50,770 nt of DNA from Propionibacteriaceae bacterium UBA5174 (GTDB lineage Bacteria > Actinomycetota > Actinomycetes > Propionibacteriales > Propionibacteriaceae). Made by a program: the position numbers and the translations under genes. Positions 15,374 to 23,800 of this stretch are shown here, piece after piece (within the stretch, counting starts at the first letter, position 1; every line of letters starts with the position of its first letter). The notes under the pieces were generated by a model. The model ran no database searches. It was given only the letters and a program-made list of their open reading frames with translations, and was not told the DNA's origin. The stretch lies in NCBI GenBank assembly GCA_002413345.1, contig DHWU01000045.1, forward strand, positions 68,582 through 119,351, in the 5' to 3' direction.

Positions 15374-18064
15374 GTGTCATCGTTCCTGTACCGCCTGGGT
15401 CGATCTTGCTTTCACTATCGTGGCCGCACCGTCGTCGCCTGGCTGCTGGTTGTGGCCGTCTTGGGTGGCATGGCTCTCGCCTTTGGCGGAAAGTTCGATG
15501 ACGCCTTCAATATCCCCGGCGCCGAATCGACTCGGTCACTCAACCAGCTCAAGGTGACCTTCCCAGAGGCCGCAGATTCCACCGCGACCGTCCTGATCAC
15601 AGTGCCACAAGGTGAGCAGCTAACCGATGCCAACGTCACCAGCCAGGTGAACTCTTGGCTGGAAAGGCTGGATGCTCTGCCCTACGTGAACGGCACTGTC
15701 GGCCCCTACAACGAACATGTCTTGGGCCTGATCAGCGCCGATGGCCGAAGTGGACGCGTCACCGTGCGAGTGCAAGGCACAGTGTCGACTTTCACCGATA
15801 CCCAACGCGAGGAACTGACCCAGGCGGCCAACACCTTGGCTACCCAGCTTCCCGGCACCCAGGTACTGGTCGGCGGCGAGGTCTACAGCGTTAACATGCC
15901 ACACCTGAGCGTCATTGAAGGCCTCGGTCTGGCCGTAGCGCTGCTGGTGTTGGTCTTCACTTTGGGCTCGCTGGTGGCCTCGATCATGCCCATCGGCAGC
16001 GCTGTCACTGGCGTAATCGCAGCAGTATTGATCACCCGAATCGGTGCTGGGGTGATCTCAGTGAGCTCCACCACCTTGATGCTGGCGATCATGCTCGGCC
16101 TGGCGGTGGGCATTGATTACGCGCTGTTCATTCTGTCCAGGCACCGAGACCAACTCGGCACCGGCATGGAAGTGTCGGAATCCGCGGCCCGCGCAGTCGG
16201 TACGGCCGGTTCCGCAGTGGTCTTCGCCGGGCTCACTGTGGTGATCGCCCTGATTGGGCTGAGCATCGCCAACATTCCATTCTTGGCGGTAATGGGCATC
16301 TTCGCCGCCGTGGCGGTGGCCATCGAAGTGGCCTTGGCCTTGACCTTGTTGCCCGCCTTCATGGGTCTTGCCGGCGAACGGCTGCGTCCTAGGCCCAAGA
16401 CTGCCAAGCGCGCCAAAGCAGGCCGCGCTCGGACCGGCTTCAGCCCCTCAGCCTGGTGGGTGGCAGTGGTCACCAAATGGCCCGCGGTAACGATCCTGGT
16501 GGTACTCGCCGCCCTCGGCACCCTCACCCTGCCAGCGAAGGACCTTTACCTGGCCTTGCCGACTGCCGGTCGATCACTGCCCGGTGCCCAAGACCGGGTC
16601 ACTGCTGATGCGATCACCGAGGTTTTCGGCGTTGGCTACAACGGGCCGCTAATCGTGACCGTAGACATCGTTGAATCCGACGACCCGATGAAAATTATGG
16701 ATGGCCTGCGCGACCAGATCTCGGCCATGCCAGGGGTAGCGCTGGTTGCAGCCTCAACGCCGAACTCCAATGCCGATACCGGCATGGTGCAGATCATTCC
16801 GACCACCGGCCCTGATGACCCCGCCACGGCCGACCTGGTGCACGCCCTGCGAGCCAAGCAATCAGGCTGGCAACAAGAGTGGGGGGTCAGCACTGCCGTA
16901 ACCGGCTTCACCGCGATCAGTATCGACGTCACCGAACGTCTGCGCGACGCCCTGCTGCCCTTCGCCATCTTCGTGGTTGGACTGTCCCTAGTGCTGCTGA
17001 CCATGGTGTTCCGCTCAATCTGGGTACCGATCAAGGCCGCCTTGGGATTCCTGCTGAGCGTGGGCGGCGCCTTCGGCGCCACCACCTTGGTGTTCAACTA
17101 CGGCTGGTTTAAGCAGGTGATCAATTTGGCTGAAGCTGGACCGGTGATCAGCTTCCTGCCAATCATCTTGATGGGCATCCTTTTCGGCTTAGCCATGGAT
17201 TACGAGGTCTTCCTGGTTTCCCGCATGCGGGAGGAGTATGTGCACGGCAACACCGAGCGCTTCGTCGAAGACGGCTTCGTCCATTCCGCAAAAGTGGTGG
17301 TGGCCGCCGGGCTGATCATGTTCAGTGTTTTCGCCTTCTTTGTTCCCAATGGCGAAGGCGCGATCAAGCCAATCGCTTTCGCCCTTGCCATCGGGGTGGT
17401 GCTGGACGCCTTCGTGGTGCGGATGACTCTGGTGCCAGCGGTGATGAAACTGCTCGGCACTCACGCTTGGTGGTTGCCCAAGTGGTTGGACGCCCGGCTA
17501 CCCAGTTTCGATATCGAAGGCGAATCGCTGACTCGCCAGCTCGAACTGGCCGCTTGGCCCTCCCCAGAGGATGACTCAGCGATTGTGGCCCAAGGCCTCA
17601 ACGCCAAGATTGGCGATCGAATTCTCTTCGCCGACGTCGGCGTCCAAGTGCCCCGTGGTGGGTTATTGCTGATCGAAGGCGAGCCGGCACAGCGACGCGC
17701 TCTGCTCCTTGCGCTTGCCGGGCGGTTGAAGCTGACCGATGGCCGGATCAAGACTCTCGGCTTGGTCCTACCCGAGGAAGCTCCGGTGCTTCGCAGGCTC
17801 GCACCGGTACTCAGCCCGTCAGTTCGCCACTTCGGCCGAGTGCTGCGTAAGCAGCGCGGAGGAGTGGTCTTCGTTGACGACGCCGACGAGCTTTCCGACA
17901 CTCAAGAACATTCGCTGCGTCGCGCCATGGGCGCCTCCAGTGAAGAACCAATCACCTGGGTTCTGGGGGCTCTACCCGGCTCAGACTTGGAAAGCCACCT
18001 CGCCGGGCCCTTCAAGTTACTGCGACTGCCTTCACACCTTGCTCTCGAAGGAGCGAACCGATGA
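15374..18064 (+). CDS. MMPL/RND-family exporter with degenerate ABC-ATPase-like C-terminal domain
   Basis: 896 aa inner-membrane transporter. Residues 1-700 are a typical MMPL protein: a first membrane segment near 17-38, an extracytoplasmic domain, membrane blocks near 175-335 and 365-385, a second extracytoplasmic domain, and a membrane block near 525-695. Each half carries the conserved membrane motif: GLAVGIDYALFILSR and FGLAMDYEVFLVSR. Residues about 735-896 look like an ABC nucleotide-binding domain with broken motifs: EGEPAQRRALLLALAGRL in place of a Walker A loop, GVVFVDDADELSD as a Walker B-like strand, and no LSGGQ. GTG 15374 follows GAGGAG; the stop overlaps the next ATG. Probably exports lipids or drugs. 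Confidence 0.93.
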   Translation: MSSFLYRLGRSCFHYRGRTVVAWLLVVAVLGGMALAFGGKFDDAFNIPGAESTRSLNQLKVTFPEAADSTATVLITVPQGEQLTDANVTSQVNSWLERLDALPYVNGTVGPYNEHVLGLISADGRSGRVTVRVQGTVSTFTDTQREELTQAANTLATQLPGTQVLVGGEVYSVNMPHLSVIEGLGLAVALLVLVFTLGSLVASIMPIGSAVTGVIAAVLITRIGAGVISVSSTTLMLAIMLGLAVGIDYALFILSRHRDQLGTGMEVSESAARAVGTAGSAVVFAGLTVVIALIGLSIANIPFLAVMGIFAAVAVAIEVALALTLLPAFMGLAGERLRPRPKTAKRAKAGRARTGFSPSAWWVAVVTKWPAVTILVVLAALGTLTLPAKDLYLALPTAGRSLPGAQDRVTADAITEVFGVGYNGPLIVTVDIVESDDPMKIMDGLRDQISAMPGVALVAASTPNSNADTGMVQIIPTTGPDDPATADLVHALRAKQSGWQQEWGVSTAVTGFTAISIDVTERLRDALLPFAIFVVGLSLVLLTMVFRSIWVPIKAALGFLLSVGGAFGATTLVFNYGWFKQVINLAEAGPVISFLPIILMGILFGLAMDYEVFLVSRMREEYVHGNTERFVEDGFVHSAKVVVAAGLIMFSVFAFFVPNGEGAIKPIAFALAIGVVLDAFVVRMTLVPAVMKLLGTHAWWLPKWLDARLPSFDIEGESLTRQLELAAWPSPEDDSAIVAQGLNAKIGDRILFADVGVQVPRGGLLLIEGEPAQRRALLLALAGRLKLTDGRIKTLGLVLPEEAPVLRRLAPVLSPSVRHFGRVLRKQRGGVVFVDDADELSDTQEHSLRRAMGASSEEPITWVLGALPGSDLESHLAGPFKLLRLPSHLALEGANR

Positions 18065-20061
18065 ACACCGAAAAGCTCGACTCGACTCCCGCCCGCTGGT
18101 ACAGCTTGTTCGGCTTGGTGTTGATTCCACTGTTGATTGCCGGTGGTTTCCTGATTGCAGGGTTGAACTCCACTGGCAGCTACCAGAGCGTCAAAGCTGC
18201 GATCGTGAACCTAGACGACCCGGTGACTATTGACGGCACCTACATCCCGTTGGGACGCCAGCTGACTGCGAATCTGGTCGATTCCAACCGCACCGAGAAC
18301 CTCACCTGGAACCTGGACAGCGAGGAAAACGCCCGCGCTGGCCTGGCCACCGGGGAGTACGCAGCCATGGTGGTCATTCCCAAGAACTTCTCCGCAGCCG
18401 CCACCTCTTACAGTGGCAACGCTGGCGACGCACAACAGGCCACTATCGAGTTGTCCACCTCTCCCGTGGCCGGCGTAGCCGATGCCACGTTAGGCAAGGC
18501 GGTGGCACTAGCTGCCACGGATTCGCTTAATCAGACGCTGACTTCTACCTATCTGGACAAGATCTACATCGGCTTCAACGACCTGGGGACCCAATTCACC
18601 ACTATGGCTGACGGCGCCTCGCAACTCTCCGGTGGCACCTCTGATCTCGCCTCCGGCATCGCTTCTGCCTCCGACGGCAGCGCAAAACTGTCCACTGGCA
18701 CCTCCAGTTATGTCGCCGGCGTCAATGAATTGGTTGACTCCACGATCAGCGCACTTCCCTCCCAGGTGAAGCTGGCTAACGGCGTGAAGGACGCCAGCGC
18801 TGGCGCCTCCGGTCTGAGCCAGGGTTTACAGACCTATCAAAGCTCGGTCTCATCCGGTGCCACCGACTTGTCAGCCGGGGCCGCCCAGGCCAGCCAGGGT
18901 CAAGCCAGCATTGAGTCAGCATTGGCGGCCTACCAAGCTGGCCACCTGCCAGCGGCAGCGCTAGCTGGCTACGTCCATAGCGCTTGTTCCACCCTAAATC
19001 CCGATGCCACCGACACCACCGAGCTGGTCAATCTGACCTACGAGTGCATTGGCACCCTCAAAGGCACTGCAACCGGGCTCACCGCCGGATCAGGTGCCAT
19101 GGCCAGCGCCGCCGCCGGCCTGGACACCAAGGACGCCAAGACTGGCCAAAGCCTGCGGTCTGGCGCGACAAGCCTCGCCTCCGGAATGGACACGTTGAAC
19201 ACCCAACTCCAGGCGGCGCTTCCAGACGTAGCCACCACCACTGCAAATCTGAACAAGCTGAAGGCCGGTGGTAATGATCTGGTTAGCGGCGTAAGCCAGC
19301 TGAGTAGCGGCCTCAACGACGCAAAAACCGGGAGCGCAAAGCTGGCCGCGGGCATGGACAAATTCGCCACGGGGATCGCTGAAGGCAAGGACAAAGTGCC
19401 CAGCTACACCACCGCAGAGCGGGAGAACCTCGCCGATGTGGTCGCCACTCCGATTTCGACCGGCGGCCTCACTGGCTTGGCCAATCCGAACCTGGGTTGG
19501 GTCAGTTTGCTCCTAGTCCTGGCGCTGTGGCTAGGTGCTTTCGGTACCTTCTCGGTACTGAAAGCGACCTCTCGCGGATTGCTGGGATCGGCCGAACCAT
19601 CGGCAAAACTCATCGGTCAGGCGCTCTTGCCTGGAGTGCTGGTGGTCGCCACCCAGGCGTTGTTGATGGCGTGGTTGGCCCACCTCGGATTGGGCTTGTC
19701 GTGGGTGAAGACTGGCGAAGTCACCGCCGTCCTAATGGTCGCCGGAATCGCCTTCGCCGTGCTCAACCAGGCATTGGTGAGCTGGGCTGGTGGCTTTGGA
19801 CGTCTAGTCTCGGTGCTGTTCGCGGTGGTGACCGCCGCCTCCACCTTGGCTGCCGCCGCACCAGGGACGCTCACCACTTTGCGCCAGTTCTCACCGCTCT
19901 CGCCAGCCTTGGACGCACTGCGGGCAGTGATCACCGACTCTGGTGGCGCAGCTACCGCCACGTTGAGCGTCATTGGCTGGTTGTTGATCGGCCTGCTGGC
20001 GAGTTCGATCGCAATCCTTCGACGGCGCAGTACTGACCTAGCCAGCGTGGTTGCGGTCTAG
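18061..20061 (+). CDS. YhgE/Pip-family membrane protein
   Basis: 666 aa. One membrane segment near residues 13-34 is followed by a conserved YhgE-type region (AAIVNLDDPVTIDG, PLGRQL, GLATGEYAAMVVIPKNFS), a long extracytoplasmic helical domain with G-x-x-x-L repeats (QLSGGTSDLASGIASASDGS and similar), and about five C-terminal membrane segments from residue 475, like ABC-2 permeases. Family members are annotated as phage-infection (Pip) or YhgE proteins and occur beside MMPL or ABC exporters. ATGA overlap with the MMPL gene implies a joint complex or pathway. The G/S repeats resemble a coiled-coil stalk. Confidence 0.9.
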   Translation: MNTEKLDSTPARWYSLFGLVLIPLLIAGGFLIAGLNSTGSYQSVKAAIVNLDDPVTIDGTYIPLGRQLTANLVDSNRTENLTWNLDSEENARAGLATGEYAAMVVIPKNFSAAATSYSGNAGDAQQATIELSTSPVAGVADATLGKAVALAATDSLNQTLTSTYLDKIYIGFNDLGTQFTTMADGASQLSGGTSDLASGIASASDGSAKLSTGTSSYVAGVNELVDSTISALPSQVKLANGVKDASAGASGLSQGLQTYQSSVSSGATDLSAGAAQASQGQASIESALAAYQAGHLPAAALAGYVHSACSTLNPDATDTTELVNLTYECIGTLKGTATGLTAGSGAMASAAAGLDTKDAKTGQSLRSGATSLASGMDTLNTQLQAALPDVATTTANLNKLKAGGNDLVSGVSQLSSGLNDAKTGSAKLAAGMDKFATGIAEGKDKVPSYTTAERENLADVVATPISTGGLTGLANPNLGWVSLLLVLALWLGAFGTFSVLKATSRGLLGSAEPSAKLIGQALLPGVLVVATQALLMAWLAHLGLGLSWVKTGEVTAVLMVAGIAFAVLNQALVSWAGGFGRLVSVLFAVVTAASTLAAAAPGTLTTLRQFSPLSPALDALRAVITDSGGAATATLSVIGWLLIGLLASSIAILRRRSTDLASVVAV

Positions 20062-20082
20062 TCCGCCGCCGCTGCGAATCGC

Positions 20083-20913
20083 TCAGCCGGCCTCGGCGTG
20101 CCGTTCAACCTCGACCATTTGCGGCTTGATCAGCTCAGCCACCGGCTGTTCGAGGGGCTCTTGGCGGTCTTGCGAGACTCGCTCAGCAGCCGCGGTTCGC
20201 AACGCGACCGCCCGATGGAAGTCGGCCTGAGTCGGCATGCCGTAAGCCCGTGCGGTGGCGTCATGCATTTCCACCACATAGCGAGAGACCCGCTCAGCGA
20301 ATTGATGAGCAATCTCACCTGGGGCAGCCCGCAATGGCCGTCCGAAAACAAGGTGCACGGGTGGCCGTCCAGTCACCGGCACGGTCGCTCCGTAAGGCAT
20401 CGCCGCGTACGCGCCGACCAGTGCGATCGGCAGGATCGGAGCATTTCGCGAGATGCTCAGCGCAAACGCGCCCGCCGTGAACCGGGCCATCGCGCCGGTA
20501 CGGGAACGGGTACCTTCCGGAAAGATCAGCAGCGGCACACTTTCGTTCAAGAGCACCCCGGCCATGCCGCGACGACCACGGGACCCCTGGCGTTCCACTG
20601 GAAACGAATTGAAGAACAGTGTGGTCGGTAACGCCTTGTACCAGCTCTGAAAGAAGTAATCCGAGGCTGCGCCGGCCGATAGGTTTTTTGAGAGTCGGCG
20701 AGGCAGACCGCCGAAGATCAGTGGCGCATCGACATGGCTGGAGTGATTCGCAACCGCAATGAACGGCGCCTTGACCGAATCTAGATTGCGGCGGCCGTGA
20801 ATGTGGACCGTCAACGCCGACCACATGTATGGCTTCATCACCAGGTGTTGCGCGACGAAGCGAGCCGTGCCCGGCCCCGCCGAGGTGTACCTGTTCGTTT
20901 TCGGTTCGGACAC
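20083..20913 (-). CDS. 1-acyl-sn-glycerol-3-phosphate acyltransferase (PlsC family)
   Basis: 276 aa. Transfers an acyl group to lysophosphatidic acid or a related lysolipid at the membrane. The acyltransferase motifs are present: NHSSHVD (H57-x4-D62), FNSFPVERQG near residues 101-110 and FPEGTRSR (131-138); the block near residues 156-160 (NAPILPIAL) also fits. There is no clear membrane-spanning segment. It starts at GTG 20913 with a GGAGGGG site. It is convergent with the YhgE gene; an SDR gene lies upstream on the same strand (gap 63 bases). Substrate preference is unknown. Confidence 0.9.
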   Translation of the reverse strand: MSEPKTNRYTSAGPGTARFVAQHLVMKPYMWSALTVHIHGRRNLDSVKAPFIAVANHSSHVDAPLIFGGLPRRLSKNLSAGAASDYFFQSWYKALPTTLFFNSFPVERQGSRGRRGMAGVLLNESVPLLIFPEGTRSRTGAMARFTAGAFALSISRNAPILPIALVGAYAAMPYGATVPVTGRPPVHLVFGRPLRAAPGEIAHQFAERVSRYVVEMHDATARAYGMPTQADFHRAVALRTAAAERVSQDRQEPLEQPVAELIKPQMVEVERHAEAG

Positions 20914-20976
20914 CGGTCCCCTCCAGTTGGTGAACTCATAGAGTGTCCCACTTAGAGCGGCTTCGAGCCAGAGGAG

Positions 20977-21744
20977 CTAGTTTCGACTCTGCGTGAGCTT
21001 GCGGGAAAGCCACCGCACTACGGGCCGCGGCAACACTCCCAGTCCGAAAGCGGCGAGCTTCCAGCGCAGCGTCGGCACCGAAATCACCTTGCCCCGCTCA
21101 GCGTCGGCCAAAGCCTTGGTCACACAGGTTTGGGCGTCAACCCAGATCCAGTCCGGAATGCCGGACACCGCGATTCCAGCACGTTCGTGAAACTCAGTGC
21201 GCACCCACCCGGGGCAGAGCGCGGTGACGCTCACACCAGTGCCAGCCAACTCGTTAGCCAGGCCCTCGGAAAACACCTTCACCCAGGACTTCACCGCCGA
21301 ATAGTTGCCCTGGGTGACCCAGGCCGACAGCGACGCGACATTAAGGATTCGCCCGTGTCCGCGTTCACGCATCGCCCGTCCGGCAGCGCAGCTGAGCTCA
21401 GCAACTGCTAAACACATCACGTCCAGCGCTCGGCGGTGGTCGGACAAGGAGTCAGAGAGTACGTGATTCGCAAGGCCAAAGCCGGCATTGTTGATGAGCA
21501 ACTCGACCTGTTGTTGTGGATCGACAACTCGCGCCGCCACCAGGGCAAGCTGATCGACCTGTCCCAGATCAGCCACCAGCACTTCGACCGCGACCCCGTG
21601 GGTCTGGCTCAACTCGGTGGCCATGGCATCCAATCGACCTGCATCTCGAGCCACGAGCACCAAGTCGAGACCCCGAGCCGCACAGGCTGTGGCGAAGGCA
21701 GCGCCCAGGCCAGCACTGGCTCCGGTGATGAGTGCAGTCGACAT
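20977..21744 (-). CDS. Short-chain dehydrogenase/reductase
   Basis: 255 aa classical SDR. The cofactor motif TGASAGLG (residues 7-14) and the NNAG strand are present, and the catalytic Ser-Tyr-Lys fits VASLSAW...YSAVK. An Arg after the second strand (LVARDAGRL) suggests NADP(H) preference. The C-terminal tail is hydrophobic and basic (LAAFGLGVLPRPVVRWLSRK), suggesting membrane association, as in mycobacterial DltE-like enzymes that act on lipids. A GTG three codons upstream (21753) is an alternative start. The acyltransferase follows on the same strand, suggesting a lipid-related pair; the substrate is unknown. Confidence 0.88.
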   Translation of the reverse strand: MSTALITGASAGLGAAFATACAARGLDLVLVARDAGRLDAMATELSQTHGVAVEVLVADLGQVDQLALVAARVVDPQQQVELLINNAGFGLANHVLSDSLSDHRRALDVMCLAVAELSCAAGRAMRERGHGRILNVASLSAWVTQGNYSAVKSWVKVFSEGLANELAGTGVSVTALCPGWVRTEFHERAGIAVSGIPDWIWVDAQTCVTKALADAERGKVISVPTLRWKLAAFGLGVLPRPVVRWLSRKLTQSRN

Positions 21745-21795
21745 GCCCGGCACCGTACCCCAGGCACTGCTGGCGGTAAAACCAAGTCCAGTGGT

Positions 21796-22491
21796 TCACC
21801 CAGCCAACAACTCAGCCTGCCCGGCCAAGCGTCGCAGACTACGACTGCACCGATAACGCACCAACTCGGCAGAAATCCCCAACTGCTTGGCCGCCTGCGC
21901 GCTAGTCAGCCCGTCGAGGTACACCAACTGCAAGGTCCGCAGGATTTCAGCATCGATCAGCCCCAGCGAGTGGGCCGCGGAAAGAGTCGCCTCCGCTGAC
22001 GGCCCCTTAACCCGCGCTGGGAGCGGCAGCAGGGCTTTCTCGGACAACCGATGCCGCAACGCCCACGCCAAGTTTGATGCAATCGCCGCGGGACGGCGCT
22101 CCAGGCGATACTCACCGATCACCACCCACAACTCGGAAATCGCCTCTGCTAAACGGCCCGGCTGCCTCGTAGTCAACCGCACCGCCTTGCCCAGCATTGC
22201 CTGCAGCACCGTTCTCCAAGCGAGCACCTCTCCTCGGCTACCGAGTTCCAGAAGGGCACCCAGCACACCATCCGGATTGCTGGCGATCAGCTTCAAGACG
22301 CCATCTAGATCAGCAGCTCGCCCAAGTTGTGGATACCGCCGACCCCAGGCAGCTACCGCGTCCGCGCTGGTGGCTACCAGTTGACGCCATTCCTGATTCA
22401 GCGAGGCCAGAGTTCGATCGATTTCCACCCGGTAAGCGTCTTGAACCAGTGTTGCCCGCGGTGTTGCCTCAGCGGCGACCAGTGTTGTCAA
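21796..22491 (-). CDS. Regulator with C-terminal sigma-70 region-4-like HTH
   Basis: 231 aa. The last 50 residues (ILRTLQLVYLDGLTSAQAAK, then LGISAELVRYRCSRSLRRLA) form a sigma-region-4/LuxR-like helix-turn-helix. The N-terminal 170 residues are helical and not recognised; there is no sigma region 2, so this is not an ordinary sigma factor. It starts at TTG 22491 (no ATG in frame nearby; a GTG 21 codons in is an alternative), so the N-terminus is uncertain. It is divergent from the LCP operon and could regulate it or the downstream lipid genes; this is inference from position. Confidence 0.7.
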   Translation of the reverse strand: MTTLVAAEATPRATLVQDAYRVEIDRTLASLNQEWRQLVATSADAVAAWGRRYPQLGRAADLDGVLKLIASNPDGVLGALLELGSRGEVLAWRTVLQAMLGKAVRLTTRQPGRLAEAISELWVVIGEYRLERRPAAIASNLAWALRHRLSEKALLPLPARVKGPSAEATLSAAHSLGLIDAEILRTLQLVYLDGLTSAQAAKQLGISAELVRYRCSRSLRRLAGQAELLAG

Positions 22492-22566
22492 CAGCTCACT
22501 GCAAGGTTGCTCCTAGCGAGCTACCAACGAATACCGATATGGCGCGCTGTCTCGGTCATGTCGGCG

Positions 22567-22664
22567 TAGAATTAGGGTGTAGTCATCTGGGGTTTGGCAG
22601 CCGACATCTCGCCATCAAGATCGCCCAGAGGGCCACTCGGACTTCCAGTGGCCCTCTGGTGCCA
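22567..22664 (+). ncRNA. Possible short leader RNA or sRNA ending in a strong hairpin
   Basis: A TAGAAT hexamer near 22575 could serve as a -10 box. About 50-85 bases later comes a perfect 13-bp stem (CCAGAGGGCCACT, 9-nt loop, complement). No ORF is present between them. It lies 60 bases before the LCP gene. Either a small RNA or an attenuator would fit; this is tentative. Confidence 0.3.
22625..22659 (+). terminator. 13-bp perfect hairpin upstream of the LCP operon
   Basis: CCAGAGGGCCACT at 22625-22637 pairs perfectly with 22647-22659 across a nine-base loop. A T-run is lacking, as is common for actinobacterial terminators. Its position before a gene rather than after one suggests termination of a short leader transcript. 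Confidence 0.55.
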
Positions 22665-22721
22665 TTTCCCTCACTTCTTGTTACTCCCTCGTACTCTTGC
22701 TGTGTAAGAGGGAAGGAAGCT

Positions 22722-23627
22722 ATGCAGCCACACGCGCCAGCGCGCAAACACGGACTCATCGAGCGGGCGACAATCGTCTCCTTGGTCGTCCTGTTTGTGG
22801 TCTCCGCCCTTGGTGTGGCACTAGTCACGACCTCACTGAATCGAATCGATGACAGCACCGACTCGCTGGACCATCGACAGATAATGGCTGACTACGCGGG
22901 ACGTCCCGCGGCGGTGATTGGCGAGAATGGAGCCGCGGCGGTCAACTTCGCGGTGCTGGCCACGTCGGGCGACTCACTTCGCTCTGCCGTAATAGTCAAC
23001 CTGTCCGCGTCCCGGCGCAACCTCACCCTGATTACGATTCCAGCAGATCTGGTGTTGACCGCTGACCCAGCCCAAACCCTTGAGTCAAGCTTCGCCATCG
23101 ACCCGGCGACCGCCGTGCAGTCTCTCGAGACCTACACCGGAACTCGGATGGATCACCAGATCTTGCTCGATCTAGATGCCTCCCGTGCGGCGATCGACAA
23201 CCTCGGTGGCATCCGATTAGGCGGCCGCGAGGTCGACGGGGCATCGGCGGTACGCCAAATACTCGAGGCTTCCGATGCCGACCAAGCGGCCACAGCCACT
23301 GGCGTCTTGATCAAGGCAGTCCTGCTAGCCGAAGACGACACCCCTTTTGATTTCTTCCGGTCCAGTCGCTTGATAGAAGCTCTGCCTGTCTGCGTCACGG
23401 TCGACACCGAGCTGACTGGTGGCGAAGTCAGGGCCCTGTACCTGGAAAGTAGCGTTCACCCCACCGAGATCCGCCTCTGGCCTCTCTCGTCGCAGTCACA
23501 ATCGGCGGCGCTCTTGATCGACCAAGACTCTCGCCAGGCGCTTCGCACCGGCCTTTCCTCGCCAAACCTGGTCGACACCCCGCAATACCAAGCCGCTGCC
23601 TATTTGCCAGAGGAGACGCGTCGATGA
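22722..23627 (+). CDS. Degenerate LytR-CpsA-Psr (LCP) family protein
   Basis: 301 aa. A membrane segment near residues 15-37 (TIVSLVVLFVVSALGVALVT) is followed by an LCP-like domain recognisable by alignment with the canonical LCP 170 bases downstream: FAVLATSGDSLRSAVIVNLS against FVLMGSDSRGSDRGRSDTLM, and TIPADL against SVPRDL. The acidic and arginine residues that bind polyprenyl phosphate are missing, so it is probably not catalytic. A longer open frame upstream is rejected because ATG 22722 has a strong GGAAGGAAG site and the membrane segment follows it. It overlaps the next small gene by ATGA. Confidence 0.72.
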   Translation: MQPHAPARKHGLIERATIVSLVVLFVVSALGVALVTTSLNRIDDSTDSLDHRQIMADYAGRPAAVIGENGAAAVNFAVLATSGDSLRSAVIVNLSASRRNLTLITIPADLVLTADPAQTLESSFAIDPATAVQSLETYTGTRMDHQILLDLDASRAAIDNLGGIRLGGREVDGASAVRQILEASDADQAATATGVLIKAVLLAEDDTPFDFFRSSRLIEALPVCVTVDTELTGGEVRALYLESSVHPTEIRLWPLSSQSQSAALLIDQDSRQALRTGLSSPNLVDTPQYQAAAYLPEETRR

Positions 23628-23800
23628 CTCCTGGAACTAGACTGAGGCCGATCGGCACTCGTCTGCGAATTGCCCTAGCCGTGAGCGCTTTGGGGTACAC
23701 GGCTTGGCAGGTTTGGCTGAGCAACCGGCAAGCTCAGGCCGTTTGGGCCGCCGGCACTGACACTGTCGGTCAGGAATCTGCCAGGGGGGAAGATGGATGA
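23624..23800 (+). CDS. Small membrane protein between two LCP genes
   Basis: 58 aa. A basic N-terminus (TRLRPIGTRLR) is followed by one hydrophobic segment (IALAVSALGYTAWQVWL, residues 16-32) and an acidic tail. The ATG overlaps the upstream stop (ATGA), and its own stop overlaps the start of the downstream LCP gene by eight bases, so all three appear translationally coupled. There is no recognised family; the tight packing is the main evidence that it is real. It may bridge the two LCP proteins. Confidence 0.62.
   Translation: MTPGTRLRPIGTRLRIALAVSALGYTAWQVWLSNRQAQAVWAAGTDTVGQESARGEDG

Noticed and set aside
16117..16527. Antisense frames across the MMPL gene
   Set aside because: They mirror membrane-segment codons of a clearly conserved transporter and show low-complexity Ala/Thr/Arg content.
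22197..22721. In-frame upstream extension of the degenerate LCP gene
   Set aside because: It crosses the divergent regulator gene and a hairpin; the ATG at 22722 has a strong ribosome binding site just before the membrane segment.
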